NCBI RefSeq assembly: GCF_004138205.1 | Contig: NZ_RXNQ01000011.1 | Span: 186,001-250,000, forward strand | Direction of reading: 5' to 3' | Length of the DNA: 64,000 nt | DNA from: Pedobacter sp. SYP-B3415 | GTDB lineage: Bacteria > Bacteroidota > Bacteroidia > Sphingobacteriales > Sphingobacteriaceae | Shown: one piece after another, positions 24,838 through 33,402 of the stretch | How positions within the stretch are numbered: position 1 is the first letter of the stretch | How the letters are laid out: each line of letters opens with the position of its first letter | Notes under the pieces: model-generated | Database searches by the model: none | What the model saw: only the letters and a program-made list of their open reading frames with translations | What the model was told of the DNA's origin: nothing | Made by a program: the position numbers and the translations under genes

Positions 24838-27135
24838 TTATTTATTGCTGAAATGCAAAATCTCATCGATCGGTTTTCTAAGGGTCCGGATCGTTGCTTC
24901 ATCTGCATATGACAAGCGAAACATGAAGATACCCTGTTTTGTTGAAAGGGATGAGAAAACCGTTTGCAGGCTATCCTGCAGTTGTCGCAGTTCCGCAGCC
25001 ATTTTTAATGGCATACCCATATCCTGCTCGTCAAGCAGGCGTGCGAACATGAACAGCGGTGCCGTAAGAGGCTGTAATGCCAATCCCGTTGCATTAGCCA
25101 GCAACCATGAGCGTTCCAACGCCTGACCACCTTTAATGAAATTTTCAGGGTCAGCTGCCGGCAGGCTGATCAGGCCAATGGCCGAACTGGATGCAATCGA
25201 TTTTTTAGATAATTTCTCAAAGGCCGCCCCGCCGCCCCATCGGTTCAGCAATTTGATAACATCAGGGTTGGAGGCGACCAGAAGACCGGTTTTGTCCGTT
25301 TCCGACAGTTCAAGGGTTCTGATATCCAGACCTTCAGTGACAGGAGCGTCCTTTTCAGACGTCCAACGGATTTCTTTGTTGTAGAAATCATAATGGCCTT
25401 GCGGGAGCATAAATCGTAGTCTTTCGCAGGCGGAAACGACATCGGCTACCAGCCGGATATGGGCCTGATCTGTCGTGATTTGGAGATCTGCCAGAGGATC
25501 TGTACCGACAACGGCTGTCAGCCGCTGGATCATATCAGCAGTTAGCGGTTGCTGATTGCCGGCTTTTCGGTTCGTAAGCCTCATCGCCAGCGAGCCCTGA
25601 AGTTCTGGCAGGTAAGGGTTGGCAGGTTCAGTGAACTTTGCAAAGACCGCTATAAGCTTTTTATCATCAACCGGGAAAAGTTGTTCGCGTACATTTAGAC
25701 CGAGCTCAGAAGCTTTGATTTTCAAATTCTCTATCGCGGCTCCGAGTGCCACGTAAGACGCGCTTTTTTTATAATCAAGCCATGATGCCGATTGCTTTTC
25801 GTCATGAAACAGAAATAACTTTCCCTCTTTATGCAACCATTTCCAGGGTTGCGTGTTGCCGCCTGAGGGTGCAAGCGCTGCTGCAGCGACGAGTTCCCGG
25901 ACTTCGGTCTGGTCAAACTGGGCGTTAGCTGAATTCGCTTCACATTTAGCGGCCAACGACTCCATTTCCGAGAAAGTAAGATCCGGAGCTGTGTGGTTTA
26001 TGTATTCATATTCTGTATCGGCCTTTTTATTTTTGTCGCCCACCAGATCTTCCAGATCAACGAAGTATCTGCCAGACTCATGATATTGGTCAAGTATGAT
26101 GCGCCTGCATACATCTGCACCAAGTGCACCGCCAAGCGTTACTGAAGAAGCAAGCTGCGGCCATGTTGAAATAGATTGCCCGACTTCGACCATAGAAGCT
26201 TTTAGTCTTGTTGATATTGTATCAATACCGATCATGGCAAGCAGGAACGGAACTTTGTCCTCATTGGTCTTGAGATACTTCACCTGCGTATGGTCCAGGT
26301 GGTCGATCATGCCGTGTAATAACGGGCGGTCAGGCTCCAGGTCAAAGCGCTCCACGTCAAGTGTACCGCGATCGCTTGTATCCATGACAACCGGAATTTT
26401 CAGATCACGCGCCATATAACGCAGCAGGATCTTTATATCAAGCCCATCGCACTCATCAACGACGATATCCAGGTTTCCGCCTTTTGTAAAGAAATCCGCC
26501 ATGTTTTCTTCGGTCATACCGTCCGTATAACACGTAACTTTCAAAAACGGATCGATCTCTTTGATCTCGCGTGCCACGATAACAACTTTTGGCACCGCCA
26601 GGTTATGAACACCGGTACGAATGCGGTTCAGATTTGTCAGTTCAAGCAGGTCAAAATCAGCCAGCCTGATTTCACCGAAACTACGTTCCATAGCCATGGT
26701 AATGGAGATTGACTGACCTACCGACAGACCAACAACCCCGATTTTTTGCCTGCCAAGTTTATCGCGCTCTTCGGGTGTGATCTTGTAAATGTTCCTGTTC
26801 GTGCGAACCTCTACAAACTCCTCTTCGTCAAGGAGATGCACAAGCCGTTCACTCCACGGATAATAAACCCACACGCCGTATTCAAGCATGCTCATAGCGC
26901 CGATATGCGCCGTCTTTAATGCTTCAAGCTCATCATCAGCGGGTTTGGCCTTAGGCCTTTTGAGTTTTATTAAATCGTCCAGCTGGGTCGACAACTCATC
27001 GTGAACGTGTATAAATGGTTTGTCTTTCAACAAACTTTCCAGTGCCAGACGGTCTTCCTCGCGATAGATGCGAAAGAACTGAGGTTCAAAAGAATGTACG
27101 TCTTCCTTTGACAGATGATCAAGTAAAAACTTCAT
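24838..27135 (-). CDS. E1 (ThiF)-nitroreductase fusion protein, Rv1355c family
   Basis: A 765-residue two-domain protein. After about 95 N-terminal residues comes an E1/ThiF/MoeB adenylating domain with the nucleotide loop GVVGLSVGQ (133-141) and the diagnostic DFDLLELTNLNR (160-171), then DECDGLDIKILL. From about 410 follows a nitroreductase/FMN domain (AALAPSGGNTQPWKW, 420-433; MRLTNRKAGNQQ). The loop is GLSVGQ instead of the usual GxGGxG. Mycobacterial Rv1355c has the same architecture; its reaction is not established. Adenylation plus flavin oxidation resembles what peptide- and small-molecule-tailoring enzymes do. First gene of a five-gene signalling operon. Confidence 0.88.
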   Translation of the reverse strand: MKFLLDHLSKEDVHSFEPQFFRIYREEDRLALESLLKDKPFIHVHDELSTQLDDLIKLKRPKAKPADDELEALKTAHIGAMSMLEYGVWVYYPWSERLVHLLDEEEFVEVRTNRNIYKITPEERDKLGRQKIGVVGLSVGQSISITMAMERSFGEIRLADFDLLELTNLNRIRTGVHNLAVPKVVIVAREIKEIDPFLKVTCYTDGMTEENMADFFTKGGNLDIVVDECDGLDIKILLRYMARDLKIPVVMDTSDRGTLDVERFDLEPDRPLLHGMIDHLDHTQVKYLKTNEDKVPFLLAMIGIDTISTRLKASMVEVGQSISTWPQLASSVTLGGALGADVCRRIILDQYHESGRYFVDLEDLVGDKNKKADTEYEYINHTAPDLTFSEMESLAAKCEANSANAQFDQTEVRELVAAAALAPSGGNTQPWKWLHKEGKLFLFHDEKQSASWLDYKKSASYVALGAAIENLKIKASELGLNVREQLFPVDDKKLIAVFAKFTEPANPYLPELQGSLAMRLTNRKAGNQQPLTADMIQRLTAVVGTDPLADLQITTDQAHIRLVADVVSACERLRFMLPQGHYDFYNKEIRWTSEKDAPVTEGLDIRTLELSETDKTGLLVASNPDVIKLLNRWGGGAAFEKLSKKSIASSSAIGLISLPAADPENFIKGGQALERSWLLANATGLALQPLTAPLFMFARLLDEQDMGMPLKMAAELRQLQDSLQTVFSSLSTKQGIFMFRLSYADEATIRTLRKPIDEILHFSNK

Positions 27136-27178
27136 TGAAATAGTAAAATAGGGGTCCCGCTTTTTAGTCCGTATGTCA

Positions 27179-27186
27179 CAAAATTA
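27179..27186 (-). promoter_or_regulatory. -7 box of the E1-nitroreductase operon
   Basis: On the minus strand the segment reads TAATTTTG, fitting TAnnTTTG, 43 nt before the ATG. The -33 position is a poor match, which would suit an activated promoter. A TGAGG-GGATTT-CCTCA hairpin lies farther upstream (27213-27228) in the region shared with the divergent receiver gene. Confidence 0.45.
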
Positions 27187-27253
27187 GGTATATTTTGTAG
27201 ATAATTTAATTTTTTGAGGGGATTTCCTCATTTTTGTAACATACAAGAAAAGC

Positions 27254-27718
27254 ATGCAAAGTGAGCCTGTAAACATACTTTATGTGGATGACGAAGTTCA
27301 CAACTTGAATGCTTTTAAGGCCGCATTCCGCCGGTCTTTTAATGTGTTCACTGCAGAGTCGGCAAAAGCCGGGCGCGCGGTGCTGGAGCAAACACCCATT
27401 CACATCATCGTTACCGACCAGCGTATGCCCGAGATGACGGGTATTGAGTTTTTAGAATCGATCATTCCACTTTATCCTGAGCCCATCAGGATCCTGCTTA
27501 CAGGTTATGCAGATATCAACGCGGTCATCGATGCGATCAATAAAGGTCAGGTCTATCTCTACATTACCAAACCATGGCAGGAAGATGAGCTGCGGTTAAA
27601 TCTGGAGAAAGCTTTTGAGGTATTTGCTCTAAGAAAAGCAAATAAAGAGCTGAATGAAAAGCTGTTTCTAGCCAATCAGCAACTGGAATTTATGCTGCGG
27701 CAAAAACTGCTGTCGTAG
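27254..27718 (+). CDS. Response regulator with C-terminal coiled coil (first of a tandem pair)
   Basis: A 154-residue receiver protein: acidic pocket VDDE (11-14), phospho-acceptor Asp55 (IIVTDQRMPEMTG), Thr in ILLTGYADINAV and Lys in YITKPW. After residue 125 a helix with heptad repeats (LRKANKELNEKLFLANQQLE) replaces an output domain and probably mediates dimerisation or binding. It is about two-thirds identical by eye to the next gene and matches the receiver of the hybrid kinase at 20886-21971 even in the coiled-coil linker, implying duplication within one pathway. Confidence 0.92.
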   Translation: MQSEPVNILYVDDEVHNLNAFKAAFRRSFNVFTAESAKAGRAVLEQTPIHIIVTDQRMPEMTGIEFLESIIPLYPEPIRILLTGYADINAVIDAINKGQVYLYITKPWQEDELRLNLEKAFEVFALRKANKELNEKLFLANQQLEFMLRQKLLS

Positions 27719-27798
27719 CGGTAAAGTGGCTTTTACAGGAACTTTGGCGGTATTGCGAACAACAATTCTATTTATTAGTTTTATAAGGAAATATTAAA

Positions 27799-28272
27799 AT
27801 GGATTTATCTGAGCCTATAAGCGTTTTGTATGTTGACGATGAAATTCATAATCTGAATTCTTTTCGCGCCAGTTTCAGGCGGACATTCAAAGTGTTTACG
27901 GCAGAGTCGGCCGCTGAAGGGCGCAAGATACTCGAAGCGAACCCCATCCAGGTAATCATTACCGATCAGCGCATGCCTCAGATGACCGGGATCGAGTTCC
28001 TGGCCTGGATCATTCCTGATTTTCCTGATCCCATCCGTATTTTGCTAACCGGTTATGCAGATATCAATGCTGTAATAGACGCGATTAACCTCGGTCAGGT
28101 TTATAAATACCTTCAGAAACCCTGGACAGAAGACGACCTGCGCATTACGATAGAAAAGGCGTACGAGTTGTTTATGCTGCGAAAGGAAAACCGGGAACTG
28201 ACGCAGAAACTCATTGAAGCCAATAAACAATTGGAAGCCGGTCTGCAAAAAGATTTCGATACCGGATCTTAA
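27799..28272 (+). CDS. Response regulator with C-terminal coiled coil (second of the pair)
   Basis: A 157-residue paralogue of the preceding gene, with the same architecture: VDDE (12-15), phospho-acceptor Asp56 (VIITDQRMPQMTG), LLTGYADINAVIDAIN, and a terminal coiled coil (LRKENRELTQKLIEANKQLE). The ATG is preceded by an AAGGAAA ribosome-binding site. The 80-bp gap to the first copy is A/T-rich with no terminator, so the two may be co-transcribed. It converges on rpoN with 6 bp between stop codons. Confidence 0.92.
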   Translation: MDLSEPISVLYVDDEIHNLNSFRASFRRTFKVFTAESAAEGRKILEANPIQVIITDQRMPQMTGIEFLAWIIPDFPDPIRILLTGYADINAVIDAINLGQVYKYLQKPWTEDDLRITIEKAYELFMLRKENRELTQKLIEANKQLEAGLQKDFDTGS

Positions 28273-28278
28273 AAACGT

Positions 28279-29751
28279 CTACAATTCCTTACGAAGCCGG
28301 GCAACGGGAATATTCATCTGCTCCCGGTATTTGGCAACCGTTCTGCGCGCAATGTTGTAGCCTCTTTCTTTCAGAATATCGGTCAACTTCTCATCTGCAA
28401 GCGGCTTACGTTTATCTTCGTTACCAATGCAGTCTTCAAGAATTTTCTTGACTTCTTTATTTGAAACTTCTTCGCCGGTGTCGGTTTGGATCGCTTCTGA
28501 AAAAAACGATTTCAGCAAATAGGTACCAAATTCCGTCTGTACGTATTTCGAATTGGCTACCCGCGAAACGGTTGATATATCCATGTCGATCTTGTCTGCA
28601 ATATCTTTCAGGATCATGGGGCGCATTTTGCGCTCATCGCCGGTTAAAAAATATTCGTACTGATATTGCATAATAGCGTTCATGGTCTTCAGCAAGGTTT
28701 GCTGACGTTGTTTGATCGCATCAATAAACCACTTCGCCGAATCAAGTTTTTGTTTGACGAACTGAACGGCTTCTTTTAGCTTACGGTCTTTCTGCGAAGC
28801 CTTGTCGTAATGCTCAAACATTTCCTGGTATGACCGGCTCACACGAAGTTCAGGAGCGTTCTTGGAATTCAGCGTCAGGATCAGCACACCATCATTGTTG
28901 TTGATGTGAAAATCAGGGATGATCTGCATTTGTTTGGTCGTGACCTGATTGGCATCGCCCGGTTTAGGGTTAAGACGCAGGATCTCGGCAACCGCTTCTT
29001 TCAATTCCTCACTACTGAGGCCAAGCGAGCGCTCAAGTTTATCGTAATGTTTCCTGATGAATTCATCCAGGTTGTTCTCAACAATCTTGATTGCCTGTTG
29101 GATGATCGGATTTGACTGGTCTTTGCGTTTGAGCTGGATCAGGAGACATTCCTGAAGGTCGCGCGCACCGATACCCGGAGGATCAAAACTCTGTATCAGT
29201 TTGAGCATTTCAAGCACATCTTCTTCCTCTACAATCACGTTTTGCGAAAAAGCCAGGTCATCGATCATCGATGTGATTGGCCGCCTGAGGTAACCATCGT
29301 CATCAAGACTTCCGATGATTTGTTTGCCGACCACGAAATCTTTGTCTGAAAGCGGAATAAGATCCAGCTGTTCCTGGAGACTTTCGAAGAAGGTGCTTTC
29401 AATGGCAATAGGGGTTTCCTTCTTTTCCTCATCATCATCAGAATTGTTGTACGAGGTACTGTAGTCGTTGGCAGAATCGTCCTGAAGGTAATCGTCAACG
29501 TTGAATTCGTCAAAGCCGTCATCAGCAGATTCACCTTCAAACTCCTCCTTATTATCGCTCACATCGTCATATTCGCCCTTTGGTTCCTCAAGGGTCATCA
29601 GACTGGGGTCTTCAAGTGCGGGATTTTCTTCAAGTTCTTCCTTAATCCGGGTATCTAAAGCAACGGTAGGTACCTGCAGCAATTTTATAAACTGAATTTG
29701 CTGCGGGGAAAGTTTTTGAAGAAGTTTTTGTTGTAAATGTTGCTTTAGCAT
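28279..29751 (-). CDS. rpoN: RNA polymerase sigma-54 factor
   Basis: Sigma-54, which recognises -24/-12 promoters and needs an AAA+ activator. From the ATG at 29751 the protein has 490 residues, normal for the family: a glutamine/leucine-rich region I (QHLQQKLLQKLSPQQIQFIK), an acidic region II (about 60-110, many D and E), core-binding and helix-turn-helix regions, and the C-terminal RpoN box ARRTVAKYRE (about 468-477). A longer frame to 29844 adds residues before region I and is rejected. Two genes away lie an NtrC-type activator and a sigma-54-like promoter. On the minus strand TATTTTTG (29773-29780) is a likely -7 box. Confidence 0.96.
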   Translation of the reverse strand: MLKQHLQQKLLQKLSPQQIQFIKLLQVPTVALDTRIKEELEENPALEDPSLMTLEEPKGEYDDVSDNKEEFEGESADDGFDEFNVDDYLQDDSANDYSTSYNNSDDDEEKKETPIAIESTFFESLQEQLDLIPLSDKDFVVGKQIIGSLDDDGYLRRPITSMIDDLAFSQNVIVEEEDVLEMLKLIQSFDPPGIGARDLQECLLIQLKRKDQSNPIIQQAIKIVENNLDEFIRKHYDKLERSLGLSSEELKEAVAEILRLNPKPGDANQVTTKQMQIIPDFHINNNDGVLILTLNSKNAPELRVSRSYQEMFEHYDKASQKDRKLKEAVQFVKQKLDSAKWFIDAIKQRQQTLLKTMNAIMQYQYEYFLTGDERKMRPMILKDIADKIDMDISTVSRVANSKYVQTEFGTYLLKSFFSEAIQTDTGEEVSNKEVKKILEDCIGNEDKRKPLADEKLTDILKERGYNIARRTVAKYREQMNIPVARLRKEL

Positions 29752-29830
29752 CGTTATATAGTGGATTGAGGGCAAAAATACACAAATGATTCCGATAAAT
29801 ACAATCACCGGAAGGGGGGCCGGAAACGTT

Positions 29831-29861
29831 TTTGCCAGGCTCACTGCGTATATTAATTTTG
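29831..29861 (+). promoter_or_regulatory. Consensus promoter of mscL
   Basis: TTTG at 29831-29834, 19 nt, TAATTTTG at 29854-29861: an exact TTTG-N19-TAnnTTTG. mscL starts 75 nt downstream. Confidence 0.8.
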
Positions 29862-29936
29862 CACAATAACAGCTTTAAAGCCGGTTATGTTTCCTACTTT
29901 TAATTTATCAAACAATTTTTACCAACACAAATATCT

Positions 29937-30383
29937 ATGGGGTTTATCAAAGAATTTAAAGAGTTTGCAATTAAGGGCAATGTCGTTGATCTGGCTGTCG
30001 GTGTAATCATCGGTGGCGCGTTTGGAAAGATCGTTCAGTCACTCGTGAACGACCTGATCATGCCGCCCATCAGTCTCCTTATCGGCGATAAAGGATTCAC
30101 TAATTTTTATGTTCCACTGAACGCCAAAGTACGCGCTGCATATGAAGCCAACCAGGCCCTGTCGCTTGAAGAAGCCAAAAAGTTAGGTCCTGTTTTTGCC
30201 TGGGGGAATTTTGCTACCGAGGTCATCAACTTTTTAATTCTTGCCTTCATTATCTTTCTGATGGTAAAGGCAATCAATTCCCTGAAGCGTAAAGAGGAAG
30301 CAGCTCCAACCATTCCTGCCGCGCCACCCCGCGAGGAAGTTTTACTAACCGAGATCAGGGATCTTTTAAAAGCAAAGCAATAG
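29937..30383 (+). CDS. mscL: Large-conductance mechanosensitive channel
   Basis: A 148-residue MscL channel that releases solutes on severe osmotic downshock. The N-terminal helix and first membrane segment are clear ([20 protein letters not shown], then [19 protein letters not shown]), the periplasmic loop follows, then the second membrane helix ([20 protein letters not shown]) and a charged cytoplasmic C-terminal helix with [10 protein letters not shown]. Together with the MscS channel at 1685 the window holds two osmotic safety valves. It converges with the histidine kinase gene 21 bp away. Confidence 0.96.
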   Translation: MGFIKEFKEFAIKGNVVDLAVGVIIGGAFGKIVQSLVNDLIMPPISLLIGDKGFTNFYVPLNAKVRAAYEANQALSLEEAKKLGPVFAWGNFATEVINFLILAFIIFLMVKAINSLKRKEEAAPTIPAAPPREEVLLTEIRDLLKAKQ

Positions 30384-30404
30384 CCCTCCACGCGGTAAGG
30401 CCTG

Positions 30405-31760
30405 TTAATTGTAGTTGAATACAAGCGAAAAGGTTGTGCCAGCACCTTCCTGCGATTTTACCTCGATGCTGCCTTTGTGCATTTTCATGATGTTGCGGCT
30501 AATGGTCAGGCCAATGCCGGAGCCGTTTGGCCGGGTGGTGAAAAAAGGAACGAAGATTTTTTCGAGATTTTCTTCAGAAATTCCCCTTCCATTATCGCTC
30601 ACGTCAATGAGCAGCCGGTTCTGTTCGAGGCGGTAACCAATGGTTATTTGCGGATCTTCGGCTGCTGCCACGGCATAAATCGCGTTTGTGATGAGATTGA
30701 TCAGTACCTGCTCAATAAGCTTCAGATCAATCCGGATGCTGATTTTCGACGAAGTTTGATCTATGCGCAGCTGGATGTTTTTTCCTTCTGCAAAAGGCCG
30801 CATGAGCGTCCGTGTGTGCGAAAGAATCTCACCGATGCTGTGCAGCTCAAGCTGAGGACTAGGCAGTTCGGCAATGAGCCGGTAGTCTTTTACAAAGTCC
30901 AGCAGGCCTTCAGACCTGCGTTTAATCGTTTGCACAGCCGGCACAAGGTCTTCGAGTTCTGCCGGACCCAGTTCTGTTCTGCCCGAAACCATACCATTCA
31001 ATGTGTCTGATAATGAGCTAATCGGTGTAATTGAGTTTAATATCTCGTGCGAAATCACACCGATCAGCCGGTTCCAGGCCTCAGTTTCTTTCTGCTCGAT
31101 CTCATCTTTAATATTCTGAAAAGACAGAATGGTGTACTTCGTTTTGTACAACTGTAACGGAATAACTTCAGCAGAAAGCTGGATCAGTTTCTCCGGAAGC
31201 CTCAGTTCGATAAACCGCTTGCCGCCATGCATAATTTTGCCAATCTCTGCTGCAAACTCGGGGAGATGTCGCTCCATGCGCTGCCAGTATTTATAAGCCG
31301 GGATGTTAAGCATGTTACTGGCTGCCTGGTTAAAAAATACGATCTCAGATAGAGCTGTCGACCCCGGATCCCGAATGACCACCACACCGACAGGAACCTG
31401 CTCCAGGATAGTCTTCATTAGCTGATACATGGCTTCCTGCTCGAGTTCAAAGTTTTTCTGGCTTTGAATAATGTCATCAAAAGAATTGTAGAGCTCAGGA
31501 AAACTCCCGATGGTAGCTTTATTTCGAAAATTGAGCGTGTGATCGCGTGTTTTTACCGCTAGAATAAATCTTTTAATATCCGAACGGATTTGGCTGACAA
31601 AGGCTGATAAGGAGAAAATTGCACCGATCAGCACCATTGACACGCCCGCAATGGTAAACCAGAGCTCGGTTTTGCTGATGAGGTAAAAAAGCAGGGCGGC
31701 AAGCAGGTTGATGATGATCAGCCTGGACAGCAGTCGGAAGGTAAAGCGTTGATAAAACAT
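30405..31760 (-). CDS. NtrB-like sensor histidine kinase
   Basis: A 451-residue kinase with two N-terminal membrane helices (about 12-28 and 34-55) and almost no periplasmic part, a HAMP-like linker, a PAS-like domain (about 110-215; VPVGVVVIRDP, VFFNQAASNMLN), HisKA with His238 (GVISHEILNSITPISSLSD) and HATPase (INLITNAIYAV, GSGIGLTIS). It probably senses a membrane or cytoplasmic signal and phosphorylates the sigma-54 activator encoded 5 bp upstream in the same operon. Confidence 0.93.
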   Translation of the reverse strand: MFYQRFTFRLLSRLIIINLLAALLFYLISKTELWFTIAGVSMVLIGAIFSLSAFVSQIRSDIKRFILAVKTRDHTLNFRNKATIGSFPELYNSFDDIIQSQKNFELEQEAMYQLMKTILEQVPVGVVVIRDPGSTALSEIVFFNQAASNMLNIPAYKYWQRMERHLPEFAAEIGKIMHGGKRFIELRLPEKLIQLSAEVIPLQLYKTKYTILSFQNIKDEIEQKETEAWNRLIGVISHEILNSITPISSLSDTLNGMVSGRTELGPAELEDLVPAVQTIKRRSEGLLDFVKDYRLIAELPSPQLELHSIGEILSHTRTLMRPFAEGKNIQLRIDQTSSKISIRIDLKLIEQVLINLITNAIYAVAAAEDPQITIGYRLEQNRLLIDVSDNGRGISEENLEKIFVPFFTTRPNGSGIGLTISRNIMKMHKGSIEVKSQEGAGTTFSLVFNYN

Positions 31761-31765
31761 AGCCG

Positions 31766-33130
31766 TCAGATTCCGAATTTTTCGATGCGCCGGTACAAGG
31801 CGGCGCGGGTCAGTCCCAATTCTGCAGCAGCCCGCGAAATATTGCCTTTATGTTTGTTCAGTGCATTGGTTACCATATGTTTTTCCATTTCCTCAAGTTG
31901 CATATCTGTAGGTGCCGCGGCAGGGAACGCTGACTGGCGCAGCTGAAGATCGTGCTCTGAAATGAAGTTATTATCTGCCATGATAACGGCACGTTCAATT
32001 ACATGCTGCAGCTCGCGGATGTTTCCGGGCCACGGGTAATTCTGCAGCAGACGTGAAGCGCGGCTGTCTATAGAGCGGCAGTCCTTATGATACCTGGTAC
32101 TGAAAACCTGCATAAAATGGGTAGCCAGCTCCATAACGTCGTCTTCCCGCTCGCGCAGTGGCGGCAGTACCAGTTCGACAGTATTGATGCGAAACAACAG
32201 ATCCTGTCTGAATGTGCCTTTTGTTACCATCTCATCGAGGGGCATGTTCGTGGCCGCCACAAGACGCACGTCGACTTTACGCTCGCGGCTTTCGCCCAGC
32301 CGCGTAACGGTCCGGTTTTGCAGTACAGTTAGTAGTTTTGCCTGCAGAGGCAGGCTGAGGTTCCCGATTTCGTCAAGAAAAATCGTGCCCCCGTCTGCCA
32401 GTTCAAATCTTCCTGCCTTGTCCTCGCGCGCATCTGTAAAGGCGCCTTTCGCATAACCAAAAAGCTCACTTTCAAAAAGATTTTCGTTCAACGCACCGAG
32501 GTCTACATGCATAAAAACCTGGTTTCTCCGGGCCGATAACTGGTGAAGTTCGTGGGCAAAAACCTGTTTACCCGTCCCGTTTTCACCAAGGATGAGCACA
32601 TTTGCATCGGTAGGTGCTACCTTGGTCATGGTGCGCTGAACGTAGAGCAGGGCAGGGGAGCTACCGATAATGGCCCCGGCGCGGCTTGCCATGTCGTTTT
32701 GCAGCGAAGAGCGGATCTTCTCAAGCTTCGACGCTTTTTTTGTAGACTGGCGCAGTTTCCAGGCGGCAGAGAGCGTGGCGAAAAGCTTTTCATTTTCCCA
32801 GGGCTTTAAGATAAAATCTGTTGCGCCCTCTTTGATGGCACGAACTGCGAGTTCTACACTGCCGTACGCAGTCATCAGGATCACAACGTATTCGCGGTCT
32901 ATCGAAAGAATATGCTCAAGCCAATACATTCCTTCCCGACCATCACTCGCGCCTTTCTGATAGTTCATATCCAGGAGAATGATATCAACCTCATTCCTGC
33001 TTAACAGGACATTAATCTCTTTTGGCGACTTGCAGGTCAGAACCTGACTGAAATGCTGTTTCAGAAACAGTCTGGCACTGAGAAGGATATCATCGTCGTC
33101 GTCAATGACAAGAATCGTTGCGTTGATCAT
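31766..33130 (-). CDS. Sigma-54-dependent response regulator (NtrC family)
   Basis: A 454-residue activator: receiver with phospho-acceptor Asp54 (IILLDMNYQ); AAA+ domain with Walker A GENGTGK (182-188), the sigma-54 contact loop GAFTDA (229-234, a known variant of GAFTGA), and FLDEIGNLSLPLQAKLL; and a Fis-type helix-turn-helix (NISRAAAELGLTRAALYRRI). It is divergent from the efflux operon at 33403, which has a -24/-12 promoter and a palindrome upstream, so activation of that operon is the most likely role. The following kinase gene is its partner. Confidence 0.95.
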   Translation of the reverse strand: MINATILVIDDDDDILLSARLFLKQHFSQVLTCKSPKEINVLLSRNEVDIILLDMNYQKGASDGREGMYWLEHILSIDREYVVILMTAYGSVELAVRAIKEGATDFILKPWENEKLFATLSAAWKLRQSTKKASKLEKIRSSLQNDMASRAGAIIGSSPALLYVQRTMTKVAPTDANVLILGENGTGKQVFAHELHQLSARRNQVFMHVDLGALNENLFESELFGYAKGAFTDAREDKAGRFELADGGTIFLDEIGNLSLPLQAKLLTVLQNRTVTRLGESRERKVDVRLVAATNMPLDEMVTKGTFRQDLLFRINTVELVLPPLREREDDVMELATHFMQVFSTRYHKDCRSIDSRASRLLQNYPWPGNIRELQHVIERAVIMADNNFISEHDLQLRQSAFPAAAPTDMQLEEMEKHMVTNALNKHKGNISRAAAELGLTRAALYRRIEKFGI

Positions 33131-33280
33131 ATTTGTTTGTTCTGGCGTTGACAGGCTGCACCGCAGAGCGTTGTATCCTGACTATGCCGACACGTGAGCA
33201 GATATTGCCTGATCGCCAGCATGCCCGGAGCAGCATGTTTATCAAAATTAATAATTAACTGTCCGGCAGCGTACGCCAGT

Positions 33281-33296
33281 TGTTCGAAAACGAACA
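33281..33296. promoter_or_regulatory. Palindromic activator site upstream of the efflux operon
   Basis: TGTTCG-AAAA-CGAACA, a perfect 6-4-6 inverted repeat about 80 bp before the -24 element. A second, imperfect ACTG...CAGT dyad lies at 33258-33280. Position and symmetry suit an enhancer for a Fis-type activator. Confidence 0.55.
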
Positions 33297-33358
33297 GTTA
33301 TTTGTATCTATAATTCTTAAATTGCTCACTATCAATAGTATAACTATTTATTTTTTCA

Positions 33359-33375
33359 TTGGCATACCATTGGCA
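33359..33375 (+). promoter_or_regulatory. Sigma-54 (-24/-12) promoter of the efflux operon
   Basis: TTGGCATACCATTGGCA: GG (33361-33362) and GC (33373-33374) are 10 nt apart, as required, with TTGGCA intact at -24 and GCA at -12. The predicted start near 33386 is just before the adaptor gene ATG at 33403. Confidence 0.7.
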
Positions 33376-33402
33376 AAGCATGGCTAAATACCAAACGAAC
33401 AC

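Noticed and set aside
27213..27228. TGAGG-GGATTT-CCTCA hairpin followed by T's as a terminator
   Set aside because: It lies between two divergent start codons, where no transcript should end; more likely part of the regulatory region or chance.
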